From NCBI RefSeq assembly GCF_030813435.1, contig NZ_JAUSUG010000026.1, positions 1 through 64,000 on the forward strand: 64,000 nucleotides of DNA, in the 5' to 3' direction. This DNA comes from Evansella vedderi. GTDB taxonomy: Bacteria > Bacillota > Bacilli > Bacillales > Salisediminibacteriaceae. The notes below the pieces were generated by a model. That model did no database searches and had not been told where the DNA came from. It worked only from the letters and a program-made list of their open reading frames with translations. The translations under genes were made by a program, and so were the position numbers. Positions 23,754 to 32,877 of this stretch are shown piece after piece. Numbering within the stretch: the first letter of the stretch is position 1; the number at the start of each line of letters is the position of its first letter.

Positions 23754-25757
23754 ATGGATGGGAAAAAGTTATACCACGGTGCTGCGTATTATCCAGAGCT
23801 GTGGGATGAAAAGGTAATAGAAGAAGATATTAGATATATGAAGGAAGCTGGGATTAATGTTATCCGAATAGGAGAGTTTGCTTGGGCTAAAATGGAGTCC
23901 ATTCAAGATCAAATTAATATAGACTTTTTTGTTCAGGTAATCAAACGTTTTCATGATGAGGGAATTGAGACTATAATGTGTACCCCCACACCAACTCCCC
24001 CCATTTGGATAAGTCACGATCATCCGGAACGGATGTATGTAGATTCGGAAGGGAATACAATGTCTCATGGTGCTCGCCAGCATATATGTACGAATCATCC
24101 TTTTTTCAGGGAACGTAGTTTAATGATTGTAGAGGCTATAGCAAAAGCTGTTGGAAAATTACCAGGAGTAATTGGCTGGCAAATAGATAACGAGTTTAAA
24201 TGTCACGTGTCAGAGTGTATGTGTCAAACCTGTAAGGAGCTTTGGCATTTATGGCTTAAAGAGAAGTATAAAACCATCGATCAGTTAAATGAAGCATGGG
24301 GGACAGAAATTTGGAGTGAAGCCTATCTCGAATTTGAACAAGTCCCACAACCGGTAAAAACTCCATTTCTACATAATGCTTCCTTAATTACAGCTTACCG
24401 GCAGTTTTCAAGGGAAAAGATTGTAGAATTTCTAGAATCCCAAGTTAATATTATTCGTGAGTACTCCAAGGCTCCTATTACCCATAATACTGGCCGTAGC
24501 TTTGATTTGGATAACGAGCTTCTTTTTGCAAATTTAGACTTTGCTTCCTTTGATGCCTATCCTGATTCTAGTCAGTATACAGCACTGCTCTTACAGTACG
24601 ATTTGTTCCGGACAATGAAGAAAGGAAAACCTTTTTGGGTTATGGAAACGAGTACCTCGCACAACGGTTATTTGGCTGGCCATCAAAAAAATCATCCTAC
24701 AGGCTTTTTAGAAGCAGAAGCGGTTTCCGGATATGCTCAAGGGGCTCAAGGATTTTCCTATTGGCTATGGCGTCAACAACGAACGGGGTGTGAATTGTCC
24801 CACGGTGCTGTGTTAAGTGCCTGGGGAAAACCTACGGTTGGATTCAAGAGAGTAATGGACGTTTCAGCTGCCATTAAGAAAATGGAACCAATGATGGAAG
24901 AAACGATTCCCCTTCAGGCAGAGGTGGCAATAACATTCTCGGATAGAGCTAGATCCTTTTTTCTTACGGAACCGCTGGAAGGATTAAATTACAACAGCTT
25001 ATTACAAAATTGGTATGATACCGTTTTAGATACTGGAATTCATCGGGATTTGATCATGGAAGGGGGAGATTTAAAAGGTTATAAATTGTTAATGACCCCT
25101 TATGTTCCATACCTTTCTGATGCCCTTAGGAAGAAGGGAGAGGAATTTGCCAAACAGGGTGGAATATGGATTGTCGGTCCCATGACAGGTTATCGTACAG
25201 AAGAGCATACTGTTCATAGGAATGCGGCACTAGGAGATTTAGAAAAAACTGCAGGAGTAGAATCTTTATATTGGTATCCCATTAGCCAAACCAACAGTGT
25301 AGGGAAGGCTTTCGGAACTCAAGCTCCATTAGGGCACTGGGCAACTGTTTTTGATCCAGAAACCTCCAATGCTACAGTGATCGGTACCGTTCGTGGGGGA
25401 GAGTCGGATGGTTCCGCATTTATAACGGAGAAAGTAATTGGCAACGGTAAGATTATAATGATCGGAGCCGAACCAATAGGAGACAAAGGAAAGCTCATGT
25501 TAAGTCGTTTAATTCATCATTATGCTGCTGAAACTGGGGTACAGGTCAAAACTATTACTTCCAATGGAACGATTGTAATCCCTCGAATAGCAAAGGACGG
25601 CCGATATAGGTTGGAATGTGCTGTTAATATGGATGGCAAGGGAGGAGTTGTAACCGTTCAACAAATTGGAAAAGATGCACTGACCGGTAAAACAATTTTA
25701 CCAGGCCAACTTAGTTTAGAACCCTACGAATACAGATTTATCAAATACGACATTTAA
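23754..25757 (+). CDS. GH42 beta-galactosidase 2 (YesZ-like)
   Basis: 667 residues, close to YesZ of B. subtilis in length. Acid/base Glu147 is in GWQIDNEF and nucleophile Glu298 in FWVMETSTSHNG. The zinc cysteines Cys112, 155, 157 and 160 are conserved. It is only distantly like GH42 copy 1 in this window, so the two likely differ in substrate. Gene order (GH42, then YesS-, YesU- and YetA-like genes) mirrors the B. subtilis rhamnogalacturonan locus. Cytoplasmic. Confidence 0.9.
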   Translation: MDGKKLYHGAAYYPELWDEKVIEEDIRYMKEAGINVIRIGEFAWAKMESIQDQINIDFFVQVIKRFHDEGIETIMCTPTPTPPIWISHDHPERMYVDSEGNTMSHGARQHICTNHPFFRERSLMIVEAIAKAVGKLPGVIGWQIDNEFKCHVSECMCQTCKELWHLWLKEKYKTIDQLNEAWGTEIWSEAYLEFEQVPQPVKTPFLHNASLITAYRQFSREKIVEFLESQVNIIREYSKAPITHNTGRSFDLDNELLFANLDFASFDAYPDSSQYTALLLQYDLFRTMKKGKPFWVMETSTSHNGYLAGHQKNHPTGFLEAEAVSGYAQGAQGFSYWLWRQQRTGCELSHGAVLSAWGKPTVGFKRVMDVSAAIKKMEPMMEETIPLQAEVAITFSDRARSFFLTEPLEGLNYNSLLQNWYDTVLDTGIHRDLIMEGGDLKGYKLLMTPYVPYLSDALRKKGEEFAKQGGIWIVGPMTGYRTEEHTVHRNAALGDLEKTAGVESLYWYPISQTNSVGKAFGTQAPLGHWATVFDPETSNATVIGTVRGGESDGSAFITEKVIGNGKIIMIGAEPIGDKGKLMLSRLIHHYAAETGVQVKTITSNGTIVIPRIAKDGRYRLECAVNMDGKGGVVTVQQIGKDALTGKTILPGQLSLEPYEYRFIKYDI

Positions 25758-25783
25758 CAACAAAGTGTCCTAGAAGGCTGCTT

Positions 25784-25885
25784 TCGCAAAAAGTTTGCTT
25801 CTTTTTATAAAGCTTGGAGTAGCGGAAGGCGACGACTCCAAGCCAACTTTCTTTCATAAAAACAATATTCTTTTAGAAAACAACT
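25784..25885 (+). repeat. Dispersed element, copy E (short)
   Basis: The left end AAGGCTGCTTTCGCAAAAAG is followed by AAGCTTGGAGTAGCGGAAGG, a short core with GACGACTCCAAGC, and a right end ATTCTTTTAGAAAACAAC. It looks like an internally deleted copy of the element at 21700. Confidence 0.6.
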
Positions 25886-25893
25886 TAAAGTAA

Positions 25894-25907
25894 AGAAAGC
25901 GCTACCG
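25894..25907 (+). promoter_or_regulatory. cre-like site before the YesS-like regulator
   Basis: AGAAAGCGCTACCG carries the GAAAGCGCT core of cre sites but matches the full consensus at only 11 of 14 positions. Confidence 0.35.
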
Positions 25908-25953
25908 TAATATCATATAGTAGTGTAATATTATAAATATTACAAAAAAGACA

Positions 25954-28350
25954 TTGATAAATAATACGGTGGTGAAAGGGTTGTTGAAATATTTACAGAA
26001 TTTGAAGAAAATAACAAACGGATGGAATAGTCAGTATTTTCGAAAAAACTTTATTCTAATATTATTTATCGCCTTTTTACCAGGACTTATTTCAGGTATT
26101 GGTATTTATTTTGCAGGGGTCAGTAAAGTAGAAGATGAACTGAAGGATTTGCATGAAACCCAAATTCTTCAAGGGGTAGAAAATTTAAATAATCAATTTG
26201 ATTATTTAGAGATGGCAGTATCCCATTGGGCTTTTACCCCAAGGTTCAATGCATCCATTATTGACTTGAATTATATTCAACAATTTCAAGAAACCCGTGA
26301 TATTGGACGAACACTTCTTACTTTACAAGGTAGCCATCCACTAATTGAAAAAATTGAGCTGTTTATTAATTCTCCGGAACCGGTCATATTTAGACCAAAG
26401 TATAATCTAATTACAGATGAACAGGAATATCAATATTACTATTCTATTATGAGGAACCATAGAAATATTAGTTGGAACAGCATTTATCATTCAACGAATG
26501 AAGATAACCTAGAAAGCTTGCAGCCGCTTATTTTAACTCATAGTATTCTCGCGAACAGCAGTGACCCCTTCGGCACGATGATTGTGACCCTAGATAAATC
26601 TATGGTCTCTCAGCTACTGTGGACACTAACCCCCTATAATCAAGGGGCAGCCTTTTTACTAAATAGTGAAAATCAAATACTGGCTGCTGCTAATAGCATG
26701 GATGACTCCACACTCATTCGTTATTTACAAAAACAGTTATCAGACAAGCTTAGAAACGAAGCACAGGGAACCTTCACTTTAGATTTTGGTGAGGAAACCT
26801 ATTCAGTATCCTTTGGGCAGGTAAATAGAATAGATTCTCAATGGACATACGTTTCAGCATCGCCAATGTCTTCTATAACATCACCGATAGTACTGATTTC
26901 CCAGATAATTATTACGATTAGTATTATTGGACTTATTGTTGCCTTAGTAATGTCTTGGTTTGCTTCAAAGAGAATTTATAGTCCCATTGCCAAACTTATG
27001 AAGCAACTAGATACAGATGATAAATGGAACAGTAATAAAAACGAAGATGAGTTTTATTTAATAGAACAAAAATATAAAGAATTGTCTAAGGAAAGTATGT
27101 CTTTACAAAATCGGCTGTCTACCCAATTACCACAGTTAAAAAATAGCTTTTTGTTACAGCTTATTCAAGGGTACTTATATCATTATTCCGAGCAAGAATT
27201 ACACGATAGAATGAAGCATTATGGATGGAAGGTAGAAAATCATACTTTTGTTGTAATGGACATTCAAGTATTAGGGCTGCATGAATCGAAAGCTACTTTT
27301 TTAAATCGAGATGAGAGTATTGCTGCATCAGCCGTATCTAATATTATTGAGGAAGTTGCACAGCATCGATTTAAACAATTTAACGTAGTAAATTTCTATG
27401 ACTTATCTACAGGATTACTTATTGTTTACCCAAGTGAGGAAAAGGTAAGAAAATCACTTCACCAATTCGCAGAAAAAGCGATGGAGGTCCTGAACAAAGT
27501 ACTACAAATGCAAGTAACAATAACAATTTCAAATCCTGATAAAAAAATTAAACGGATCCCTTATTTATTTGAAGAAGTACGTCAAGGGAAACAGTACCGA
27601 AATTTTGAAAATGAAAATCAAATTATTGATTTGCAAAACTTAGATCAATCCAATCAATTCGATCAAATCCATTATCCATTCGAAATTGAAAAGGAGATAT
27701 TACAAGCGATTCGAATAGGACAAATTGATGAATCGGAAAGGTTGATACGAGATTTTATTGAGGAATTAAAGAGCAAAGGTAGGAAGGAAATTAACATCCA
27801 GCCGGGGATAACGCAGTTATTTGGTAGCATTCAGCACGAGATTATGCACTCCGGAATCCATCCTTATGAAGTATTTGAAGGAAAAAATATGTTTGAAGAA
27901 GTGGCAAATATACGTGAGTCCGAACAAATGGTCAATTGGTTAACGAAAGAAGTAATAACACCTTATGTTCAAACATTAGAGGGAAAAGTAAACATGAAGA
28001 TGAAGCAGCTTGTTGAGGAAGTGTGCATCTATATACAGGAAAACTATATGGAGGACATTTCATTAGAAAGTTGTGCCGATGAAGTAGGGACGAACCCATA
28101 CACATTAAGTAAAGCCTTCAAAAAAGTAATTGGAGTTAATTTCATAGATTATTTGACAAATTTAAGAATCGATAAAGCTAAGGGCTTGCTCTTAAATACA
28201 AATATGAAAATTAATGATATTGCGGAACAAGTAGGTTATCGTCATAGCTACTTTAATCGGATATTCAAAAAACATTTGGGGCTACCCCCAAGTCAGTATA
28301 GAAAAAAGCGAGTAAATGAGTCAACTATCAAAAAAGTATTGTCTAAATAA
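25954..28350 (+). CDS. Membrane-bound AraC-family regulator (YesS-like)
   Basis: 798 residues. One membrane segment lies near 30-50 (ILILFIAFLPGLISGIGIYF) and a second near 312-335 (ISQIIITISIIGLIVALVMS); between them is an extracellular sensor region of about 260 residues. After the second helix comes a HAMP-like/linker part, and the C-terminus (about 690-790) is an AraC double helix-turn-helix (SLESCADEVGTNPYTLSKAF, then INDIAEQVGYRHSYFNRIFK). YesS activates rhamnogalacturonan genes in B. subtilis, and the neighbours here are the matching targets. The start is uncertain: TTG 25954, GTG 25972 and TTG 25981 are all in frame with weak ribosome sites. Confidence 0.85.
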   Translation: MINNTVVKGLLKYLQNLKKITNGWNSQYFRKNFILILFIAFLPGLISGIGIYFAGVSKVEDELKDLHETQILQGVENLNNQFDYLEMAVSHWAFTPRFNASIIDLNYIQQFQETRDIGRTLLTLQGSHPLIEKIELFINSPEPVIFRPKYNLITDEQEYQYYYSIMRNHRNISWNSIYHSTNEDNLESLQPLILTHSILANSSDPFGTMIVTLDKSMVSQLLWTLTPYNQGAAFLLNSENQILAAANSMDDSTLIRYLQKQLSDKLRNEAQGTFTLDFGEETYSVSFGQVNRIDSQWTYVSASPMSSITSPIVLISQIIITISIIGLIVALVMSWFASKRIYSPIAKLMKQLDTDDKWNSNKNEDEFYLIEQKYKELSKESMSLQNRLSTQLPQLKNSFLLQLIQGYLYHYSEQELHDRMKHYGWKVENHTFVVMDIQVLGLHESKATFLNRDESIAASAVSNIIEEVAQHRFKQFNVVNFYDLSTGLLIVYPSEEKVRKSLHQFAEKAMEVLNKVLQMQVTITISNPDKKIKRIPYLFEEVRQGKQYRNFENENQIIDLQNLDQSNQFDQIHYPFEIEKEILQAIRIGQIDESERLIRDFIEELKSKGRKEINIQPGITQLFGSIQHEIMHSGIHPYEVFEGKNMFEEVANIRESEQMVNWLTKEVITPYVQTLEGKVNMKMKQLVEEVCIYIQENYMEDISLESCADEVGTNPYTLSKAFKKVIGVNFIDYLTNLRIDKAKGLLLNTNMKINDIAEQVGYRHSYFNRIFKKHLGLPPSQYRKKRVNESTIKKVLSK

Positions 28351-28375
28351 CAAGGAAGTGTAATGGAGTGAAGAA

Positions 28376-29068
28376 ATGAAGTATCGCAAATTTGAAGAAG
28401 GGGAATGTCTTTATAGAAATTCCCTATCAAACGATGAAAGTGTAAAGGATTGGCAGTTAGAGGGAAAAGCGAAGCTAAGCTTTAATGAAAAGCGTTTACA
28501 AATAGAAAATGAATTAGATCCAGATGTATACGGTGATGATGCTCATTGGGTATTTTGGTGTCCTGTAAATTTCCCTGATCGCATTAGTATCACATGGGAT
28601 TTTTATCCTATAAGAGAACCAGGTTTATGTATGATGTTCTTCAGTGCATTAGGAAGAAATGGTGAAGATTTATTTGATCCTCAACTTCCTAAAAGAGAAG
28701 GGAAATATCCACAATATCATTCTGGTGGAATTAATGCCCTGCATTTATCCTATTTTAGGCATAAACATAAGGATGAACGAGCTTTTCGAACTTGTAATCT
28801 ACGGAAAAGTTACGGTTTTCATTTGGTTTCACAAGGAGCTGATCCTCTACCTCCAGTAGAGGATGCCATTTCCCCATATCATATGAAGCTCATCAAATAT
28901 GACGCTATTGTTCAGTTTCATATTAATGATTTACCTCTATTAGAATGGGAAGATGATGGACGAGCATATGGCCCCATACTAGGTGGAGGGAAAATTGGGA
29001 TACGGCAAATGGCTCCAATGGTGGCAGCTTATCACAATTTAGCTGTTCATCGTGCAATCTTGAAATAA
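28376..29068 (+). CDS. yesU: DUF1961 protein (YesU-like)
   Basis: 230 residues, one DUF1961 domain with a concanavalin-like beta-sandwich look (FWCPVNFPDRISITWDFYPI; GGGKIGIRQMAPMVAAYHNL). YesU of B. subtilis lies in the same rhamnogalacturonan cluster and its activity is not established; a lyase or carbohydrate-binding role has been suggested. No signal peptide. It begins 25 bases after the regulator and is followed 25 bases later by a DUF624 gene, so it is probably co-transcribed. Confidence 0.78.
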   Translation: MKYRKFEEGECLYRNSLSNDESVKDWQLEGKAKLSFNEKRLQIENELDPDVYGDDAHWVFWCPVNFPDRISITWDFYPIREPGLCMMFFSALGRNGEDLFDPQLPKREGKYPQYHSGGINALHLSYFRHKHKDERAFRTCNLRKSYGFHLVSQGADPLPPVEDAISPYHMKLIKYDAIVQFHINDLPLLEWEDDGRAYGPILGGGKIGIRQMAPMVAAYHNLAVHRAILK

Positions 29069-29093
29069 GCATTAATAAAAGGAGAGAGTGCAG

Positions 29094-29744
29094 ATGAACC
29101 AAGGAACTATGTCCGGATTTATGAATGGATTTTATCGATATGGTGAATATTTTATTTTACTCTTGTATCTAAATTTATTATGGTTATGTTTTACCCTTCT
29201 AGGGGGAATAGTATTTGGTTGGGCTCCTAGTACAACTGCGATGTTTGCTGTTCTTCGACAATGGATAAAAGGGGAAGAGGGGCCAGTCTTTACTACTTTT
29301 TGGAAAACATATCGGCAGGAGTTTTTAAGATCGAATGGTTTAGGGATTATGATTGTCGTTATGGCCTACGTTCTTTATGTGAACCTTCAGTTCTTCTATG
29401 TTGAAACCACCTGGCTATTTGTTGCAGTTCGATTTATGATGATAGCTATTATGATTACATCATCAGTAATGTTACTCTATATTTTTCCTTTAATGGTACA
29501 CTATGAAGCAAGTTTATTTCGTCTTATTAAAAACGCTTGGATAATGGTCATTTTGAAACCATTTCGTACACTATTTACGGTGGGGGCATGTGTAATAGTG
29601 ACCCAAATACTTTTTGTATTTCCTATACTAATCATTTTTCTAGGAGTAAGTTTAACTGGTCTGGTCATTATGTGGACGACACATTTTACATTTCGCAGCA
29701 TTGAACAAAAACAGAAAGAACTTCAGGAACAAGAGTCTATTTAA
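29094..29744 (+). CDS. DUF624 (YesL-like) membrane protein 2
   Basis: 216 residues from the ATG nine bases after GGAG; an in-frame GTG at 29088 is too close to the site. It has five to six hydrophobic segments and the family motifs YLNLLWLCFTLLGGIVFGWA and FTTFWKTYRQEFLRSN. Of the three DUF624 proteins here, this is the one in the yes/yet/lpl-like block, where YesL also occurs in B. subtilis. The C-terminus is charged (EQKQKELQEQE). The role is unproven. Confidence 0.78.
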   Translation: MNQGTMSGFMNGFYRYGEYFILLLYLNLLWLCFTLLGGIVFGWAPSTTAMFAVLRQWIKGEEGPVFTTFWKTYRQEFLRSNGLGIMIVVMAYVLYVNLQFFYVETTWLFVAVRFMMIAIMITSSVMLLYIFPLMVHYEASLFRLIKNAWIMVILKPFRTLFTVGACVIVTQILFVFPILIIFLGVSLTGLVIMWTTHFTFRSIEQKQKELQEQESI

Positions 29745-29770
29745 TTTTATAGTGTCATAAAAAGGAAACG

Positions 29771-29811
29771 AAAAGTATCACTCTGATTCTTAAAGAGAGT
29801 GGTACTTTTTT
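29771..29811 (+). terminator. Rho-independent terminator after DUF624-2
   Basis: AAAAGTATCACTCT (29771-29784) pairs with AGAGTGGTACTTTT (29796-29809, one G-U pair) and ends in TTTTTT. Confidence 0.8.
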
Positions 29812-29814
29812 GCT

Positions 29815-30010
29815 TCAAACAAAATTGGCTTGGATACGCTACAGACGGACCAATTACACCTAAAAGCAGCCCACGTCCTGCGTCTGCGATTACTCGACGC
29901 AAACTCTAGAAGCAATGCTCCTGCGCCACTTCGTTTGCTCGTCGCTGGAGTCGCGCCTTCCGCTTCTCCAAGCATTTAAAATGCAAAAAAGTACAATTGC
30001 AGGAAAAGGC
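29815..30010 (-). repeat. Dispersed element, copy F (inverted)
   Basis: Read on the minus strand it has AAGCGGAAGGCGCGACTCCA, a divergent middle and GTCTGTAGCGTATCCAAGC, the same order as copy C. It is opposite in orientation to the other copies and fills the gap before the YetA-like gene. Confidence 0.65.
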
Positions 30011-30059
30011 TTGTGCTTATATGTTTTTAGTATGACTTTTTATAGAAAAGGAGAAAACG

Positions 30060-32648
30060 ATGAAACTAAAATGGCTGAAGGAACAACCAAAGAACGTAAA
30101 CGGTGTAACTTGGGGCGTACCTTGGAAAATAGGAGAAATGAGTAATATTGATTCCATTCATTTAACAGACTCAAGGGGAAATGATCTACATTTGCAAACG
30201 TGGCCTATGGCTTACTGGCCAGACGGAAGTGTAAAGTGGACAGGACATTCTACCGTTATTACAGATGGGGAAGAAACCTATGAGCTTATCGCTGGTGGGA
30301 AGCGCAATGAATCGGAAGGCTTCGTAACAGTGAAAGAATTGGAGAATACTTTTGTTGTAGATACTGGAGAAATGCAGTGCAAGATCAATAAGGGTGGAGT
30401 AAATGTAATAGAAGAAATTATAGTAGAGTCTAAGCAAGTTGCGGGCAAAGGCTGTTTAATTGGAATAATGGAAAATAGAAGTAATGAAAATGATGAAATC
30501 GTATATCGCCAAAAAAAGATGTATAGCAAAATTAATAAAGTAGAGTTAGAACAATCTGGTTCCATACGTTCTGTTATCAAACTAGAGGGGACACTGCAAG
30601 ATACGAAAGGTAAACGAGAAGGTTTCCCTTTTCAGTTACGGCTGTATTTCTTTTCGAATTTACAATCTATAAGAATCGTTCATACGTTTATTTATGATGG
30701 GAACCCAGATAGTGACTTTATTAAAGGTCTTGGCTTGTCCATTTCCCTACCTTTAAAAGGGGATATGTGGAATCGAAATATACGTTTTGCAGGTGATCAC
30801 GGCATATACTCCGAAGGAGCACAACTGTTAACGACAAGAAGATACCCCGATGGGAGCGGTTTGTTTAAAAAACAAATAGAAGGAAAACGAGTAGATTTAA
30901 AGGAAGAAGCTTATGGTCAAATGCTAGAGCATGTAAAGGATAATGCTATTTGGTCTGACTTCAAAATGGTTCAAGATTCAGCCAACCATTTTAAAATTAC
31001 GAAACGAACAGGAAATGGCTGTTCTTGGGTAGACATAACACATGGAAAAAGAGCTAAAGGACTACTGTATGGTGGGGGAGTAGAGGGCGGTATAGCCATT
31101 GCCCTAAAAGACTTTTGGCAAAAATACCCTTCTTCTTTAGAGATCACAAATATAAATCAAGAAATGAGTACCATGACCGTTTGGTTTTGGTCACCGGATG
31201 GAGAGTCCATGGATCTCCGTCATTATGATAAAGATACTCATGTTGTTAGTGCTTATGAGGGTTTTGATGAAGTGAGAGCAACTCCAGTAGGAATAGCAAA
31301 TACAAGTGAAGTCCATTTAAAAGTATTTTCTCATGTCCCTGAGCATCGAGAGCTGGAAGATTTTATTGAAGAGGTAGATTCCCCGCCCCTTTTGATATGT
31401 GAACCAGAGTATTATTACGACAGTAATACACTGGGAGTTTGGAGTTTACCAGATAGAACTAATCCCCTCAAAATGAAATTAGAGGAACAACTTGATAATG
31501 CTGTGTCCTTTTATAAAAAGGAAATAGACCAAAGAAGTTGGTATGGCTATTGGAACTATGGGGATGTGATGCATACATATGACCCAGTTCGCCACCAATG
31601 GCGTTACGATATGGGCGGTTATGCTTGGCAAAATACAGAGCTCGTTCCAAATATTTGGCTCTGGTATGCGTTTCTCCGATCTGGACGAGAGGATATTTTT
31701 CGAATGGCCGAAGCAATGACTCGACACACCAGTGAAGTTGATCGTTATCATCTAGGTGAGTATAACGGTTTAGGTTCTAGACATAATGTAGTTCATTGGG
31801 GATGTGGTTGTAAAGAGGCTAGAATAAGTATGGCAGGGCTCCACAAATATTATTACTTTTTAACAGGGGATGAACGAACGAGGGAACTCCTTGAAGAAGT
31901 CAGAGATGCTGATCATACAACGGAAACTTTAGACCCTATGAGGGAGTTTTACCCAAAAGACGAATTTCCTACCCATACGCGTGTTGGTCCCGATTGGGCA
32001 GCCTTTGTATCTAATTGGATGTCAGAATGGGAACGAACAAAAAATAATCAATATCGAGACAAGATTTTAATAGGGATGGAACAGTTAAAAAATATGCCAT
32101 TCCGATTACTATCTGGTCCGACCTACGGGTATGATCCAAGTACTAGTAAACTGTACCATATAGGGGATGGAAACGTGGGAGGTTATCATATGATTATTTC
32201 CTTCGGTGCGCCACAAGTATGGATGGAATTAGCGAACCTGATTGAGGACGAAGAGTGGAAAGACATGCTAGCGGAGTTTGGTGAATTTTATTTGTTAACG
32301 AATGATGAAAAAATAGAGCGCAGTGAAAGGAAATTAAAAGATTCTATGTTTAGTTGGCCGATGTTTGCTTCTGGAATGGTAGCCTATGCTGCAGCTAGAA
32401 AAAAGGATAGAGAGCTAGCTATAAAAGCTTGGAACCTTTTAATAGATGAAGAAGATCTTTACTCCCCTTTTCCTATGAAGGTGCAAAAAATTACTAAATG
32501 GATGGAATTGGAGGAGGTACCTAATATTTCTACTAATGTGGTTTCACAGTGGTGTCTAAACACAATTGTTGCATTAGATCTTATCGGAAACTATCTGCCA
32601 TCGAGTGTTTTTAAAGAAAATGAACCAGTGCAAAAAAGTGTTAAATAA
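30060..32648 (+). CDS. yetA: YetA-like PL26 rhamnogalacturonan exolyase
   Basis: 862 residues, near the length of B. subtilis YetA. It has the N-terminal RIFT-barrel-type domain (GVTWGVPWKIGEM, WPMAYWPDGSVKWTGHSTVI) found in PcRGLX/YetA proteins, a middle beta domain, and a C-terminal alpha/alpha barrel (WYGYWNYGDVMHTYDPVRHQ, RHNVVHWGCGCKEARISMAG). PL26 enzymes cleave rhamnogalacturonan chains exolytically by beta-elimination. No signal peptide, so it probably works on imported oligomers. The AAAGGAG site precedes the ATG. It lies immediately before the LplABC-like importer, as in B. subtilis. Confidence 0.85.
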   Translation: MKLKWLKEQPKNVNGVTWGVPWKIGEMSNIDSIHLTDSRGNDLHLQTWPMAYWPDGSVKWTGHSTVITDGEETYELIAGGKRNESEGFVTVKELENTFVVDTGEMQCKINKGGVNVIEEIIVESKQVAGKGCLIGIMENRSNENDEIVYRQKKMYSKINKVELEQSGSIRSVIKLEGTLQDTKGKREGFPFQLRLYFFSNLQSIRIVHTFIYDGNPDSDFIKGLGLSISLPLKGDMWNRNIRFAGDHGIYSEGAQLLTTRRYPDGSGLFKKQIEGKRVDLKEEAYGQMLEHVKDNAIWSDFKMVQDSANHFKITKRTGNGCSWVDITHGKRAKGLLYGGGVEGGIAIALKDFWQKYPSSLEITNINQEMSTMTVWFWSPDGESMDLRHYDKDTHVVSAYEGFDEVRATPVGIANTSEVHLKVFSHVPEHRELEDFIEEVDSPPLLICEPEYYYDSNTLGVWSLPDRTNPLKMKLEEQLDNAVSFYKKEIDQRSWYGYWNYGDVMHTYDPVRHQWRYDMGGYAWQNTELVPNIWLWYAFLRSGREDIFRMAEAMTRHTSEVDRYHLGEYNGLGSRHNVVHWGCGCKEARISMAGLHKYYYFLTGDERTRELLEEVRDADHTTETLDPMREFYPKDEFPTHTRVGPDWAAFVSNWMSEWERTKNNQYRDKILIGMEQLKNMPFRLLSGPTYGYDPSTSKLYHIGDGNVGGYHMIISFGAPQVWMELANLIEDEEWKDMLAEFGEFYLLTNDEKIERSERKLKDSMFSWPMFASGMVAYAAARKKDRELAIKAWNLLIDEEDLYSPFPMKVQKITKWMELEEVPNISTNVVSQWCLNTIVALDLIGNYLPSSVFKENEPVQKSVK

Positions 32649-32744
32649 CAAAAAAGTATTAAATAAAGGGCTTACAAGTCTGAATTTTACGCAAATATAA
32701 CCAGGGAAATAGTAACATTCAAAAAATGAATATTGTCGGAAAAA

Positions 32745-32758
32745 TGAAAGCGTTTTAT
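32745..32758 (+). promoter_or_regulatory. cre-like site before the LplABC-like importer
   Basis: TGAAAGCGTTTTAT matches the first 12 positions of the cre consensus; only the last two differ. It lies about 120 bases before the binding-protein start. Confidence 0.5.
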
Positions 32759-32877
32759 ATTTTGGTTAACCCAGGGATTTGGGAGAAGAAATTGTCGTTA
32801 AAAAGGAGGAGAGCATAGTTAAAGGTATTTCAGTTTTGAAACAGGATCACACAAAAAAAAATGGGGGAATTGAAAAT

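Noticed and set aside
32779-32877. Longer N-terminus of the LplA-like protein
   Set aside because: It would place 33 charged residues before a clear lipoprotein signal peptide.
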